A stretch of DNA of 64,000 bases from Symbiodinium natans (Eukaryota; Sar; Dinophyceae; Suessiales; Symbiodiniaceae). A model generated the notes under the pieces. That model worked only from the letters and a program-made list of their open reading frames with translations. It searched no databases and was not told where the DNA came from. Below are positions 7,752 through 16,948 of this stretch, piece after piece. The DNA is taken from the NCBI GenBank assembly GCA_905221605.1, contig CAJNDS010002723.1:762001-826000 (forward strand). Direction: 5' to 3'. How positions within the stretch are numbered: the first letter of the stretch is position 1; every line of letters begins with the position of its first letter. A program made the translations under genes and the position numbers.

Positions 7752-9227
7752 ATGGCCAGAAGTTTGCAGCTGTACCTTGCTGCGGCTTTTGGCATGTTCG
7801 TGCGTGGTGATCAGGGCCTCAGCGGCGGTGGCATCTTCATGAAGATCCAGGGGCAAAGTGGCAAGATGACCTTCGCCACATCCGAACCCGTAGGATCGGC
7901 TGACGATCGGGTGCAGATCGAGATGGACAGCCTTCAGGAGTTAGCCGCCGACGGCACCGTCCTGGGTGGTGGGGGAAACGCCAAGCATTCCTTCAACAGC
8001 TTTGCCACACAGTCGTTTACCTTCGGGACTCCCATGGAAAGCACGATTGCGGGCGTGGAGAGGGACGAGGCAGCAGCTCTCGGTCTGGTCCCTGATGGCC
8101 CAGGCGGAGGATACCTGCCCAAAGACTACAATGTCACCACGGTGTCCTTCACCAGCTACCTAGGGAGTGGAAATGCAGCGACGGATTCCAAGCTCGAGAT
8201 TGAGTCGATCATCTTCAAGGAGGACGCCATCTTGAAGTTCGAGAACCCTGATGGTACATTCATCTATCCGACAGTCGCCAAAGGAACCGTGAAGTTCAAC
8301 GTGAAGATGAGTCAGTGGAACTGGTGCGAAAACAACTGCAAAGCAGCAGATGGAGTCGGAAGTTCCGTGCGCCTGACGATCAAGATGATCAACCAGGTGA
8401 CAGAGACAGACAGCGCCACAACCACGGCGACCGAGTCGGTGACAGCCAGCGCCACGACTGCAACATCCACGGCGACCGATGCAGTCACCAACGCCACAAC
8501 CACGACATCCACAGTCACCGATTCGGTGACAAGCAATGCAACAACCACGACATCCACAGTCACCGATTCGGTGACAAGCAATGCTACAACCACCACATCC
8601 ACGGCGAGCGATTTGAACACTTCAGCTAACGTGACGACCACTAATTCAGGTAACTCCTCGAGGCGTCTCTCTGGGTGCACAGATGGTTCTTGCGAGAACG
8701 GCGCCGTCGAGGACTTGGGGGGTGTGTTTCTATCCGTGCTCAACACCTACATGATCCGCAATGGGAGTGGCGCTGTGACACAGTTCACGTTGCCGGAAAA
8801 TCCAACGCTTACCATCGATCCGCCTCCCGGCACCCAGGCCACCAAGCGCACTACGGTGCTGGTGCTGCAGTTTCCGCGCGCCAATTTCGCAGCGACTGAC
8901 ACGCTCATCTACGACCCGCTGATGAGCTACTCAGACTTTGAGGAGACAAGCACAGGTGATGTCACAACTACCGACGGAGATCCCACGAGCGACACGACCA
9001 GCGGAGATGCCGATGCCGCTGCCACTTCCACTACCACGACCACGACCACGACCACCAGTGGAGATGACGCCTCTGCTGGAGACGATGCGAGCACCACTAC
9101 CAGCACTACCAGTGGAAGCAGTGGAAGCAGCACCTCCAGTGGCGGCATGGAGAATGCAAATCACGGTAGCAAGGCTTACCTCACCAACCTCTGCGGCCTC
9201 TGCGCCCTCGGGTTGCTGGTTCTTTGA
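7752..9227 (+). CDS. secreted, probably GPI-anchored Thr/Ser-rich surface protein
   Basis: The frame opens earlier with GTG at 7716, but the first ATG is 7752 (GCGATGGCC) and gives a good signal peptide (MARSLQLYLAAAFGMFVRG), so I start there: 491 aa, no intron. Residues about 20-215 are beta-rich, with WNWCENNC near 189-196. Residues 216-305 are a Thr/Ser linker with a 15-residue repeat (ATTTTSTVTDSVTSN) in two and a half copies, full of N-glycosylation sites. A second folded part (about 325-395, FLSVLNTYMIRNG) may complete the first domain. Then comes an acidic Thr/Ser stalk, and the protein ends in a hydrophobic tail (AYLTNLCGLCALGLLVL) as in GPI-anchored proteins. Probably mucin-like and at the cell surface or in the amphiesma. 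No family recognised. Confidence 0.8.
   Translation: MARSLQLYLAAAFGMFVRGDQGLSGGGIFMKIQGQSGKMTFATSEPVGSADDRVQIEMDSLQELAADGTVLGGGGNAKHSFNSFATQSFTFGTPMESTIAGVERDEAAALGLVPDGPGGGYLPKDYNVTTVSFTSYLGSGNAATDSKLEIESIIFKEDAILKFENPDGTFIYPTVAKGTVKFNVKMSQWNWCENNCKAADGVGSSVRLTIKMINQVTETDSATTTATESVTASATTATSTATDAVTNATTTTSTVTDSVTSNATTTTSTVTDSVTSNATTTTSTASDLNTSANVTTTNSGNSSRRLSGCTDGSCENGAVEDLGGVFLSVLNTYMIRNGSGAVTQFTLPENPTLTIDPPPGTQATKRTTVLVLQFPRANFAATDTLIYDPLMSYSDFEETSTGDVTTTDGDPTSDTTSGDADAAATSTTTTTTTTTSGDDASAGDDASTTTSTTSGSSGSSTSSGGMENANHGSKAYLTNLCGLCALGLLVL
8490..8620 (+). repeat. 45-bp in-frame tandem repeat in the Thr/Ser linker
   Basis: The 15-codon unit repeats nearly identically (two full and one partial copy), so linker length can change without loss of frame. 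Confidence 0.85.
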
Positions 9228-9592
9228 CTTTTGCTTCGCCTTTAGGGCTCGAGTGGGGTAGTGCTCGTGAGGCCACAAGTTCGCCTGACGAGGTTGCTAC
9301 ATCCGAAGCAATCAAATGTTTCACAGCCTTCTGGGCCATGATCTTTTTGAACGTGGAAGGGGCAACCTTCACATCGTGTGCAGGGTTTTGGAAAGACGAG
9401 CTCAGCAATGAACAGAATCGCTGAGGACTCTGAACTTGCAAGTCGAACTCCTCCGACAATGGCGAGAACGCGGGCGCGGCAAGCCCGAAATCTCAAAAGA
9501 GGAGTCGATGCACGACCTGAGTTTGAAGCCCCCTGCTCCCTACAGCATGCGATGAAAGAGCTAGAGCCTCTACTTAAGACGAACAAAAACAA
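9228..9592 (+). other. 3' flank of the surface-protein gene
   Basis: Several short ORFs on both strands, none with recognisable features. Probably 3' UTR and spacer. Confidence 0.4.
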
Positions 9593-9690
9593 CCCTAAAC
9601 CCTAAGCCCTAAGCCCTAAGCCCTAAACCCTAAACCCTATATAAACCCTAAAACCTAAACCCTAAACCCTAAACCCTAAACCCCAAACCC
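9593..9690 (-). repeat. CCCTAAA/CCCTAAG array
   Basis: CCCTAAG variants cluster at 9601-9625, followed by CCCTAAA. Confidence 0.9.
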
Positions 9691-9807
9691 AAAGGCCCAA
9701 AGGGAGAGATGAGTCATCAGCAGCCCTTCCTTCACCGCAGTGCCAGGCTCGCAGCGCAACTTCCGAAAGCCGAAAGCCCCCGAGCCTGACCCCCGCAAAG
9801 CCCTTGG

Positions 9808-9935
9808 GGTTTAGGGTTTAGGGCTTAGGGCTTAGGGCTTAGGGCTTAGGGTTTAGGGTTTAGGGTTTAGGGTTTAGGGTTTAGGGTTTAGGGTTGAGGG
9901 TTTAGGGTTTAGGGTTTAGGGTTTAGGGTTTAGGG
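9808..9935 (+). repeat. TTTAGGG array with CTTAGGG variants
   Basis: Immediately upstream of the ubiquitin-like/ankyrin gene; ends 35 bp before its ATG. Confidence 0.93.
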
Positions 9936-9970
9936 GGAATAAGAGAACCCGAGTCCACGCGCTGTGCAAG

Positions 9971-10068
9971 ATGCTGCGTGTTTTTGCTGTGTCGGGGGAT
10001 GAGTTGGCCTCGTTGCCGGCGGAGGACTTTGCGGATGTGCAAGCCCTGAAGAACCATCTGAAAGGCTT
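9971..10068 (+). CDS. ubiquitin-like/ankyrin gene, exon 1 (ubiquitin-like N-terminus)
   Basis: Starts at ATG 9971 (CAAGATGCTG) and encodes MLRVFAVSGDELASLPAEDF then ADVQALKNHLKGL. This is the first strand and helix of a ubiquitin-like fold, a common N-terminus of dinoflagellate ankyrin proteins. It ends in phase 2 at the donor GTGTCT (10069). The next exon restores the expected LCGLPRFRQ. The three exons total 807 nt, or 268 aa plus stop. The upstream TTTAGGG array lies where the 5' UTR or trans-splice region should be. Confidence 0.85.
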
Positions 10069-10084
10069 GTGTCTTGACTCTCCA

Positions 10085-10187
10085 CTTAGTAGTAGAGTAT
10101 GCAACCTTTAACCTTTTTGGGTTATATAACCCCCTTATAATCCCAAAGGTTAGCACCTTTAGTTCCCCTAGGTACTGGACAACTAAG
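10085..10187. mobile_element. MITE-like family C, copy 1 (inside intron 1)
   Basis: Left CTTAGTAGTAGAGTA, right TACTGGACAACTAAG (imperfect inverted repeats). Interior has CCTTTAACCTTTTTGGG and CCCAAAGGTTAGCACC, which can pair. Confidence 0.75.
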
Positions 10188-10361
10188 TCCAAGTGGGGGG
10201 TGTTGGCCTAGAATGGAGGTCGCCGAACGGCCCCGCGCAGAGTTTAGAGATCCGTGTCTCAAGGGCAATTGGTGCAGTTCAAGAAATCTCGGGAACCCAA
10301 AACCAATCTAAACCCTAAAGCCTAAACCCTGCAGAAACCCTAAATCCCAAACCCTAAACTA

Positions 10362-10468
10362 TGAACCCTCTAAACCCTCTAAACCCTCTAAACCCTCTGA
10401 ACCCTATGCCCTAAACCCTAAACCCTAAACCCTAAACCCTAAACCCTAAACCCTAAACCCTAAACCCC
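10362..10468 (-). repeat. CCCTCTAAA then CCCTAAA array (inside intron 1)
   Basis: About four 9-bp CCCTCTAAA units, then about nine CCCTAAA. It is C-rich on the coding strand, whereas intron 2 is G-rich, so orientation does not follow the gene. Confidence 0.9.
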
Positions 10469-10491
10469 ATCCCCCCCACTATGAACCCCAG

Positions 10492-10607
10492 ATGCGGGCT
10501 TCCACGATTTCGACAGCAGCTCCTGTGCGGTGGCGAGGTTCTGGAGGACAAGGTCAAGCTCGAGTCTGCGATGGACCTTCAGTTGGTCTTGCTTCCCTTG
10601 CCTCCTG
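10492..10607 (+). CDS. ubiquitin-like/ankyrin gene, exon 2 (rest of ubiquitin-like domain)
   Basis: Encodes CGLPRFRQQLLCGGEVLED then KVKLESAMDLQLVLLPLPP, the second half of the ubiquitin-like fold (PRFRQ, LEDKVKL, DLQLVLL are typical). Acceptor CCCCAG at 10491. It ends in phase 1 at 10607, directly before GTCTAGGGTTTAGGG, so the donor is almost part of the telomere-type array. Too short to appear as a long ORF. Confidence 0.88.
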
Positions 10608-10958
10608 GTCTAGGGTTTAGGGTTTAGGGTTTAGGGTTTAGGGTTTAGGGTTTAGGGTTTAGTAGGGTTCTGGGGCTCAGAGGGTTTGGGGGAAGGAGGT
10701 TAGGGTTCAGTGGTTCGGGGTTTAGGGTTTATAGGATGTTTTTGTGGTTTAGCGTTCAAAGGGGTGTAGGATTAGAGGTCCTCTCTTGTTCACGATCGTA
10801 TATGAGTTTAGGGTGGCCGCCAATGAGCAAGCGCTTTGGGGGACCGAAGATCCTCGGGATGTGGTTTCTTTGGCAAGTCAAGGGATGCTCTGTTTAGGGT
10901 TTAGGGTTTAGGGTTTAGGGTTTAGGGTTTAGGGTCGTGAGGTCGAGTCCTTCCGCAG
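10608..10958 (+). other. intron 2 of the ubiquitin-like/ankyrin gene, flanked by TTTAGGG arrays
   Basis: 351 bp, GT-AG. TTTAGGG arrays fill its 5' end (10611-10662) and most of its 3' end (10892-10935); the acceptor is TCCTTCCGCAG. The middle is G-rich unique sequence. Confidence 0.88.
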
Positions 10959-11551
10959 CAGATCGGGCAAGGCTTGTTGCTGCAGCTGGCAGTGGCACAG
11001 CGAGCGAGGTCGACAGGCTTCTGCGCCGACCGCAAGACCCGGATTTAACCGAGAAGGAAGGCCAGGGACCATCGCCCCTGGTCGCGGCATCACGTCATGG
11101 CCATGTGGACATCGTTCAACTGCTGCTGGAGGCCGGTGCTCGGAAAGAAATCCCAGCCATTCGCACACCTATTTGCGAGGCAGCTGCCATGGGTCATTTG
11201 GAGGTTGTGCGCGTGCTAATGGAAGTTCGAGCCAGTCTGGACAATGACAGTGATGGAGCGTGCTTGCCAGGTCGCGCCACACCCCTGTTCCTGGCAGCCA
11301 AGGCTGGTCACGCACCAGTTGTGCACGAGTTGTTGAAGGCCCGCGCCAACGTGGGTGGCTTCACTCTCCACGAAGCTGTTCGGGGGGGTCACACGACGAT
11401 TGTGGGCGAACTGCTCGAGTCCGGCGCCCCCGCGGAGCCTCTGCTCCTAGCAGAGGCACAGGTCCATGGACATAACGAGATCTTCCAGCTTCTGATGGAA
11501 AGAATATCATCGAGTGGGATGGGCCTGGGGCCAGGCCGTGCGTCATACTGA
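10959..11551 (+). CDS. ubiquitin-like/ankyrin gene, exon 3 (ankyrin repeats)
   Basis: The open frame from 10937 starts with GTG inside the intron, so I use the acceptor at 10957-10958. Phase fits exon 2 (G+CA gives Ala). It reads ADRARLVAAAGSGTASEVDR, then about five ankyrin repeats: SPLVAASRHGHVDIVQLLLE, TPICEAAAMGHLEVVRVLM, TPLFLAAKAGHAPVVHELL, FTLHEAVRGGHTTIVGELL and PLLLAEAQVHGHNEIFQLLM. It ends at TGA 11551. Ankyrin repeats bind proteins; with the ubiquitin-like head this may be an adaptor. The partner is unknown. Confidence 0.9.
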
Positions 11552-11904
11552 TGAAGTTTCTCCCTTCGTGCGCGATACGGCTTTCAGAGCACGCGAATCA
11601 GAAGGCTCAAAAGAAGACGCTCCTGCCCCCTAAGCTGTCCATGCAGGATTGTATCTCTCCCCAGACATCAGGCGCGGAAGGACCCTTGGGCTCCAGGAGG
11701 CCCCATTCCTGTAGCTGCCGCACTCGGAAGACGAGGCTTTTGTTAGGTAGGATGGGATGCAGCTGATGGCGCAGGGTTTGGGGTTTAGGGTTTAGGGTTT
11801 AGGTTGGGCGTTTGAGAAGGTCTAGGTCAGGGTTGGGGACAGAGGGACTGCTGGCACTGTCCTGCCCCAAGGCCAGCGCCTTGACCCCTAAACCCCGAAG
11901 CCCG
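11552..11904. other. 3' flank of the ankyrin gene
   Basis: Small TTTAGGG block at about 11780-11803; otherwise unique sequence without a supported gene. Confidence 0.5.
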
Positions 11905-12001
11905 TAAACCCTAAACCCTAAACCCTAAACCCTAAACCCGAAACCCTAAACCCTAAACCCTAAACCCTAAACCCTAAACCCTAAACCCTAAACCCTAAAC
12001 C
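11905..12001 (-). repeat. CCCTAAA array
   Basis: About thirteen units with one CCCGAAA. Confidence 0.95.
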
Positions 12002-12007
12002 GCTAAG

Positions 12008-12062
12008 CTTTGCAAAGAAGCCTCCGAAGCGCGCACGGCCTCGGGCCCGTGGTCGTCCCTGA
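12008..12062 (+). CDS. candidate 3' terminal exon, basic nuclear-type tail
   Basis: After the array: AG at 12006-12007, then one base plus FAKKPPKRARPRARGRP and TGA. Arg/Lys/Pro-rich like a nuclear-localisation tail. A good acceptor-like run also ends at 12110 (TTCTTCTTCGTGCTCCGCAG). Confidence 0.3.
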
Positions 12063-12151
12063 GGCGGTGACGGTGTCTGCCTTGTTCTTCTTCGTGCTCC
12101 GCAGCAGCCTCGACACTCGGAGCACTAGGGTCCTTCCATAAGGGGTCACAA

Positions 12152-12233
12152 TTGGGATGTTCCCCCTTAGAGGGGTTCTAGTGCCCGCTATTAATCCCGA
12201 TCAAGGGCTGTGAGTATACGGGGGAACATCCTA
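12152..12233. mobile_element. MITE-like family A copy
   Basis: TTGGGATGTTCCCCCTTAG ... ATACGGGGGAACATCC, with AATCCCGATCAAGGGCTG inside as in other copies. Confidence 0.75.
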
Positions 12234-12973
12234 AACCCTAAGCCCGAAACCCTAAACCCTAAACCTTAAACCCTAATCCCAAGATCACAAGAAGTTCTGC
12301 TCATATTCAGGGTTCCATGTCCGGCTCTTCCGCCCCCCACTCTGGCCAGCTAAGGACATGGCGAGGCAGCGGACCACCCCCTTTTGGGCCGATGGCTCAG
12401 ATTGCTCATGAGATTTAGGGGTTTAGGGTTTGAGGGTTTAGGGGTTAGGGTTTAGGGTTTACGTGACGGTGGTGCTTCCTTCTCACGGCCCCGGCTTGAG
12501 ACTTTTTTTTTTTCCGGCCTGGGCCCAGCTCTTGTTACCCCACTACAAAAACTCAACATGCAAGGGCCGTTCGTGGCGTGCCAGGTAGTGACAGGGTCCA
12601 TTCGGGGCTCCAAGAACTCAGGTCATTCTTTCGAGATTTCAAAAAAGTGTTTGGGGTTTTCCTGTTGCAAAGGGTTTAGGGTTTAGGGTTTAGGTTTAGG
12701 GCTGAGGGATATCTGCGAGCAGGACGTCGGAGCTCACCACTGCTTTTGGAGCCTACCAGTGCCTTTAGGGTTTAGGGCTCAGGGGTAGGGTTTAGGGTAA
12801 CAGTCCGTATGTCAAACACATGAGAACCCCTGCGTAGCTAGAGTTGAAGGTATAAGCGATAAACCCCAAACCCCAGAGCATGCAGTAGAAATCCCAACCC
12901 CACGGAGCTTGAGTGGTTTCCCACCTAAACCCAAAGCCGTAAACCCTACGCAGAAGCCAAGCCCAAACCCTAG
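12234..12973. repeat. scattered telomere-type blocks and unique spacer
   Basis: CCCTAAA (12234-12280), TTTAGGG variants (12413-12462, 12668-12700, 12766-12800), CCCCAAA (12863-12875). Spacer pieces show no firm gene; 12281-12415 is open in one + frame. Confidence 0.6.
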
Positions 12974-13085
12974 GTGTACGTCCTCCCTGCCATGGGCTTC
13001 TTCCTGGGACTCTACGGTTTGCTCCAGGCCGGCAAAGCTTTTGGGCGCGTTTTGCGGCGCCGGGCCCTTCTTGTCCTTCCCCTAT
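12974..13085 (+). CDS. candidate internal exon, membrane segment
   Basis: The acceptor is the telomere-type CCCTAG at 12968-12973. The frame reads VYVLPAMGFFLGLYGLLQAG then KAFGRVLRRRALLVLPL and meets a GTAAAT donor at 13086. The hydrophobic run followed by Arg/Lys suggests a transmembrane helix. A second reading (13206 on, MPIRAASNRVLADISAFVLM) may be another exon of the same gene, but the phases could not be reconciled. Confidence 0.4.
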
Positions 13086-13444
13086 GTAAATTCGAGTGGG
13101 AACTTCAGGCATTGAGAGGCCCGAAAACCCGGAACCCTCAAAATAAAAACCTGAACCCTGCTGTGTCTTGCAGCGTGGCTGGTCTGCTGATGCCGGAGAG
13201 CTTACATGCCCATCAGAGCTGCTTCTAATAGGGTTCTGGCTGACATCAGCGCATTTGTGCTGATGATTGCTGCGTCGGTGCAGCACACCCCTTCAGACGA
13301 CTTGTGTCTATCTTCAGTTCGGCCCATGCCTCTCTGGGGCCAATCAAGAGTCATAAATGTACTCGTCTTGGGGATCAAAACGTCCCTTGACCCCAAACCA
13401 GGATGCTCCAAGCCTGCACAAGCCTCTACCAAAAAAGCAAGAAG

Positions 13445-13610
13445 AGAACCACATATTTTGTGCGTATGTGTATGTGTATGTGTATATGTGTTTATGTATG
13501 TGGGCAGGTGGACATGTGGGGTATGCGGGTATGTCTCTGCCTCTGTATATGAATGGATGCATAGCTGTATATATGCATATGTGTGGATGTGTATGTCCAT
13601 GTGTATATAT
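13445..13610. repeat. TG/TATG-rich low-complexity tract
   Basis: GTATGTGTATGTGTATATGT and degenerate continuations; long ORFs through it are artefacts. Confidence 0.85.
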
Positions 13611-13820
13611 CCTAGGACCCAGAGCAGGCCCTTATTCCCTTTTTTGGGGCTTAGGTTCCCTCATCAGCCCCTTTAAACCAAAACACGTGCACCCTAGTTT
13701 CTTCCTAGGTTACTCTTGGGTCTTCCGAAAATAGGTGTACCTCATTGTGGTCCTCATTGTAGGGGAATCGTACTACTTGGGGGTGTGTATTAGGGGCCCC
13801 TGATATTTTCCTAACCCTCA

Positions 13821-13868
<48 letters not shown>

Positions 13869-13975
13869 CATGGTGGTGATGAGGATGATGAGGATGATGA
13901 TGCTGCTGCTGCTGCTGCTGCTGAGGATGATGATGCTGATGATGCTGCTGCTGATGATGATGATGATGAAGGTGG
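13821..13975. repeat. ATG/CTG trinucleotide microsatellite
   Basis: About sixteen ATG units, then GATGAGG, a CTG run (13899-13920) and mixed units. Poly-Met and poly-His ORFs here are not genes. Confidence 0.95.
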
Positions 13976-14461
13976 CGCTGCTTCAAGACGGCTCCGAGGA
14001 AGGGTCGGAGAGGCAGCGCCGGGCCAGGGCTTCCAGTGTTTGGGGATCGGGGTTCAGGGGCCCCGGTTTTGGCCCTACGGAGAAGTATGATGCCTCCGTG
14101 GTTATAGTAAGTGTAGGAAGCCAAACCAGACACAAGTTTAGAGACTTCGGGTGGCGTGAAAAACCCGCGACCCCCCAACTGAAAATGCAACTGAAACTTG
14201 AAGGACAAGGTACAAAGCACTTTGGGGCTTCATGAAGGGATCTCGCAAAGGACTCCATAAATCGCCCCAAACCCGACAGCCCGCCCTAGGTTGGGGTGTA
14301 GGGTTTAGGGCTTACGGTCTAGGGAATACTTTGAATCCTAGACTAACCCTAAACCCTAAACCCTAAACCCTCCGTGCCAGCTTGGGTCTGGAGCGCCCAC
14401 TTCCTGAAGCAGCCACGGTGTGCTTGGGCAGCTGGGGCCGCGCTTTTCGGGTTCGGGCATT

Positions 14462-14592
14462 CAGGGTTCAGGGTTCAGGGTTTAGGGTTTAGGGTTAGGG
14501 TTCAGGGTTCAGGGTTTAGGGTTTAGGGTTTAGGGTTTAGGGTTTAGGGTTTAGGGTTTAGGGTTTAGGGTTTAGGGTTTAGGGTTTAGGGT
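14462..14592 (+). repeat. TTCAGGG/TTTAGGG array
   Basis: Starts with TTCAGGG units, then about twelve perfect TTTAGGG. Confidence 0.95.
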
Positions 14593-15430
14593 TCGCGAGA
14601 AAGTTCCAAAGAAGCCGGAGTCAGTTGTTTTTTGGCCACATGTGTTTATGTGCGTATGTGTGCTGGTGCCGGGAGCACCCTTCCCTGGTTGGGGTCATGT
14701 GGACGTGTGGAGTCGCAGGGTTCTAGAAAACAGGGATTTCATATTGGATGCACAACGGATTTCACACTGTCGGGACGCTTGCCAATGGCGCACCTGACAT
14801 GCCAGTCTGCGAGTCAGTTTGTCGTAGGTGCTCTTTGCGCATAGCGGCGCCGCGACAGGGCATGAGTACCGGTGGCTTCGCTGTCGCCGTAATCCTGGTG
14901 CGTAGTTGCTTGTAGGTTTTAGTGACATGCTCAGCAGTGGTGGTGTCGGGTGCGACGAGGGGGGACACCAGGCAGATTTTTCCTCACCTCTGGTCGAGGT
15001 TCCTTTATCCGTTTGCATGCCCCGAATGTAGGCATCCAGGCTTTAATCTCCCATCCATCCCCTCGTCAGCTGCACTTCAACCGCTCTTGCTGCCCACTTC
15101 AGGCTTCGTCGTCCTTTTTGCCGCAGTGGACGCGGGTGGGACGCTCCAGCACTTCTTTGGAGGCAGCCCCCTCGAGGCGGAGGGCTGGAAAGCCTGAAAT
15201 TCTTGTGGCCGGTGCCCCTCGCACAGTGCCGTGCGAAGCGATGCACCCCTAGAATCCTGAACCGCGAGAGCCCCAGCACGCCATGCGAATCGGCCCAAAT
15301 GGGTTAGGGAGTGGGGACATTTATATACCTTTCCCTTTATATACCCTATAAAACCTATACAGCCCAAGGGCCCATACTTCAAAAACCCTTTGAGGGACTT
15401 AAGGGGGCCACATTCAGGGGCCATATAACT
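14593..15430. other. unique region without a supported gene
   Basis: Open frames of 70-115 codons exist on both strands but overlap each other and lack motifs. Confidence 0.4.
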
Positions 15431-15537
15431 ACCCTCGGAAGGTCCCTGAACCCTAAACCTTAAACCCTGAACCCTGAACCCTCAACCCTACACCCTCCCT
15501 GCATGTGCTAGTGCGCGAGCCGAAACCCTAAACAAAC

Positions 15538-15718
15538 CCTAAACCCTAAACCCTAAACCCTAAACCCCAAACCCTAAACCCTAAACCCCAGGTGGCTTTG
15601 TCCCTCCCGGTGTTTCAACTGCAGCTTCTGGGCCTTGACCGCCTGGCAGGCAGGTTTAGGGTTTAGGGTTTAGGGTTTAGGGTATTAGGGTTTGGGGTTT
15701 AGGGTTTGGGGTTTAGGG
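15538..15718. repeat. CCCTAAA and TTTAGGG arrays flanking a short island
   Basis: C-rich block 15538-15590, G-rich block 15655-15718; the island between is the candidate exon. Confidence 0.9.
15592..15653 (+). CDS. candidate internal exon between two telomere-type arrays
   Basis: CCCTAAA array, acceptor CCCCAG (ends 15591), 20 codons (VALSLPVFQLQLLGLDRLAG), donor CAG|GTTTAG made by the next TTTAGGG array (15655-15718). Both splice signals are heptamer sequence. Product unknown. Confidence 0.45.
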
Positions 15719-15979
15719 CACCTTGGCGAAGTTCCCGTCACAGAGAGCCCAAGGAAGCCGTATTGAAGCAACATGCTTAAGGCATCCTATGTTTCAGACT
15801 TATAAAGTTTTTTTCCTGAATTAAGGGTTACTGGGCTTTGAAAACGTTCATCGGACGCAGCTGGTGTAGCTTTTGGTAAGGGGCTGCTTGTGAGTGGGTC
15901 CGAAGCTCTAAATCTTTCAGCGCACGAGGCCCAGAAATGCCCAAGACACGCGGTCCCCCAAAAAACCCTCCCCCCCCCC

Positions 15980-16031
15980 TAAACCGTAAACCCTAAACCC
16001 TAAACCCTAAACCCTAAACCCTAAAACCTAA
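15980..16031 (-). repeat. CCCTAAA array
   Basis: Seven units after a poly-C run (15968-15979). Confidence 0.9.
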
Positions 16032-16151
16032 AGGCCGGCTGAGGGGCGGGTCCCGACGCCTGGGCTCCAGTCTTGCCGAGGCGGGGACGCGGCTTGGGGT
16101 TCTTGCGGGAGGGTTTCTGTTCGGTTTAGACGGGTTTTTGGGTTCCTGGAT

Positions 16152-16277
16152 GTACTTGAGAAGGTTCACGGGTGCTCATAAGTGGGCTTCATAAGTACCC
16201 TAAAACAGGTTATCACTTATGACCATAGTTACCAGACTTGTAACCCTACGTATGAGTACCCGTAAACCTCCAAGTAG
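16152..16277. mobile_element. MITE-like family B, copy without array
   Basis: TACTTGAGAAGGTTCACGGG ... TAAACCTCCAAGTAGGGG, 126 bp, interior ATAAGTACCCTAAAACAGGTTATCAC-like as in copies 16398 and 44961. Confidence 0.7.
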
Positions 16278-16295
16278 GGGCCCGACCCATCGCAG

Positions 16296-16377
16296 AGAGG
16301 TACTTTGCAGCGGTCCCATTGCCTTGCTCAGCGTGGAGGTGGGGCCCTGCGCTCTGTGCCGGCGCATCGCGAGCTGA
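16296..16377 (+). CDS. candidate 3' terminal exon between two family B MITEs
   Basis: AG at 16294-16295, one base, then EVLCSGPIALLSVEVGPCAL then CRRIAS and TGA. Lies between MITE copies ending 16277 and starting 16398. Confidence 0.35.
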
Positions 16378-16397
16378 GGGTTTGAAGAACCCTCAAC

Positions 16398-16574
16398 CCT
16401 ACTTGGAGGTTCATGGGTGGTTATAAGTAGGGCTATAAGTACCCCAAATAAGGTTAGAACCCGTTATTTTCATGGTTACCCTGCTTAGAACTTAGCCCCA
16501 CCTTAAACCCTAAACCCTAAACCCTAAACCCTAAACCCTAAACCCATATCACGACCCATGAACCTTCAAGTAGG
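16398..16574. mobile_element. MITE-like family B copy interrupted by a CCCTAAA array
   Basis: Left end CCTACTTGGAGGTTCATGGG, right end CCCATGAACCTTCAAGTAGG. A six-unit CCCTAAA array (16504-16545) lies in the right arm after GCCCCAC; other copies run CCCCACTTATAACTACCCAT without a break. Confidence 0.8.
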
Positions 16575-16587
16575 ACCCTTGGCCCAG

Positions 16588-16632
16588 CCATTCTGGTCGG
16601 GGGCCGACTTCAAGGCTGCATGTGCAGCTTAG
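16588..16632 (+). CDS. candidate 3' terminal exon just after a MITE
   Basis: Acceptor CTTGGCCCAG, then PFWSGADFKAACAA and TAG. Begins 14 bp after the MITE right end. Short but protein-like. Confidence 0.35.
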   Translation, partial: PFWSGADFKAACAA

Positions 16633-16677
16633 ACCCAGAGAGCCCAGCATCCCTTCTGCCTTATTTCGGAATTTAAT

Positions 16678-16807
16678 TTAGGGTTTAGGGTTTAGGGTTT
16701 AGGGTTTAGGGTTTAGGGTTTAGGGTTTAGGGTTTAGGGTTTAGGGTTTAGGGTTTAGGGTTTAGGGTTTAGGGTTTAGGGTTTAGGGTTTAGGGTTTAG
16801 GGCTTAG
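16678..16807 (+). repeat. TTTAGGG array, about 18 units
   Basis: Nearly perfect heptamers, last unit CTTAGGA. Confidence 0.96.
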
Positions 16808-16846
16808 GATCACATAGTTGAGCGTACGCCTCAAAGGGTACCACAG

Positions 16847-16936
16847 GCTGACTGCGGAGACGTTCACAAGTTGAGGCTTGAAAGGTTGGATCTGAAAATG
16901 TCTGGATTCCAGCTCACATTGGCCGAGGAACGCTGA
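16847..16936 (+). CDS. candidate 3' terminal exon, helical
   Basis: Acceptor GGTACCACAG, then in phase 0 ADCGDVHKLRLERLDLKMSG then FQLTLAEER and TGA. Strongly protein-like (amphipathic, charged). Flanked by TTTAGGG arrays on both sides. Confidence 0.45.
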   Translation, partial: ADCGDVHKLRLERLDLKMSGFQLTLAEER

Positions 16937-16948
16937 TGCAGAGAGGGG

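Larger units (their letters stand above)
10069..10491 (+). other. intron 1 of the ubiquitin-like/ankyrin gene, with MITE and telomere-type array
   Basis: 423 bp, GT-AG (GTGTCT ... ATGAACCCCAG). Contains MITE-like family C copy 1 (10085-10187) and CCCTCTAAA/CCCTAAA repeats (10362-10468). Confidence 0.85.

Noticed and set aside
10937-10958. GTG start for the ankyrin ORF
   Set aside because: Not an ATG and lies in intron sequence; the real start is exon 1 at 9971.
13705-14235. Poly-Met and poly-His ORFs
   Set aside because: ATG/CTG microsatellite read on both strands.
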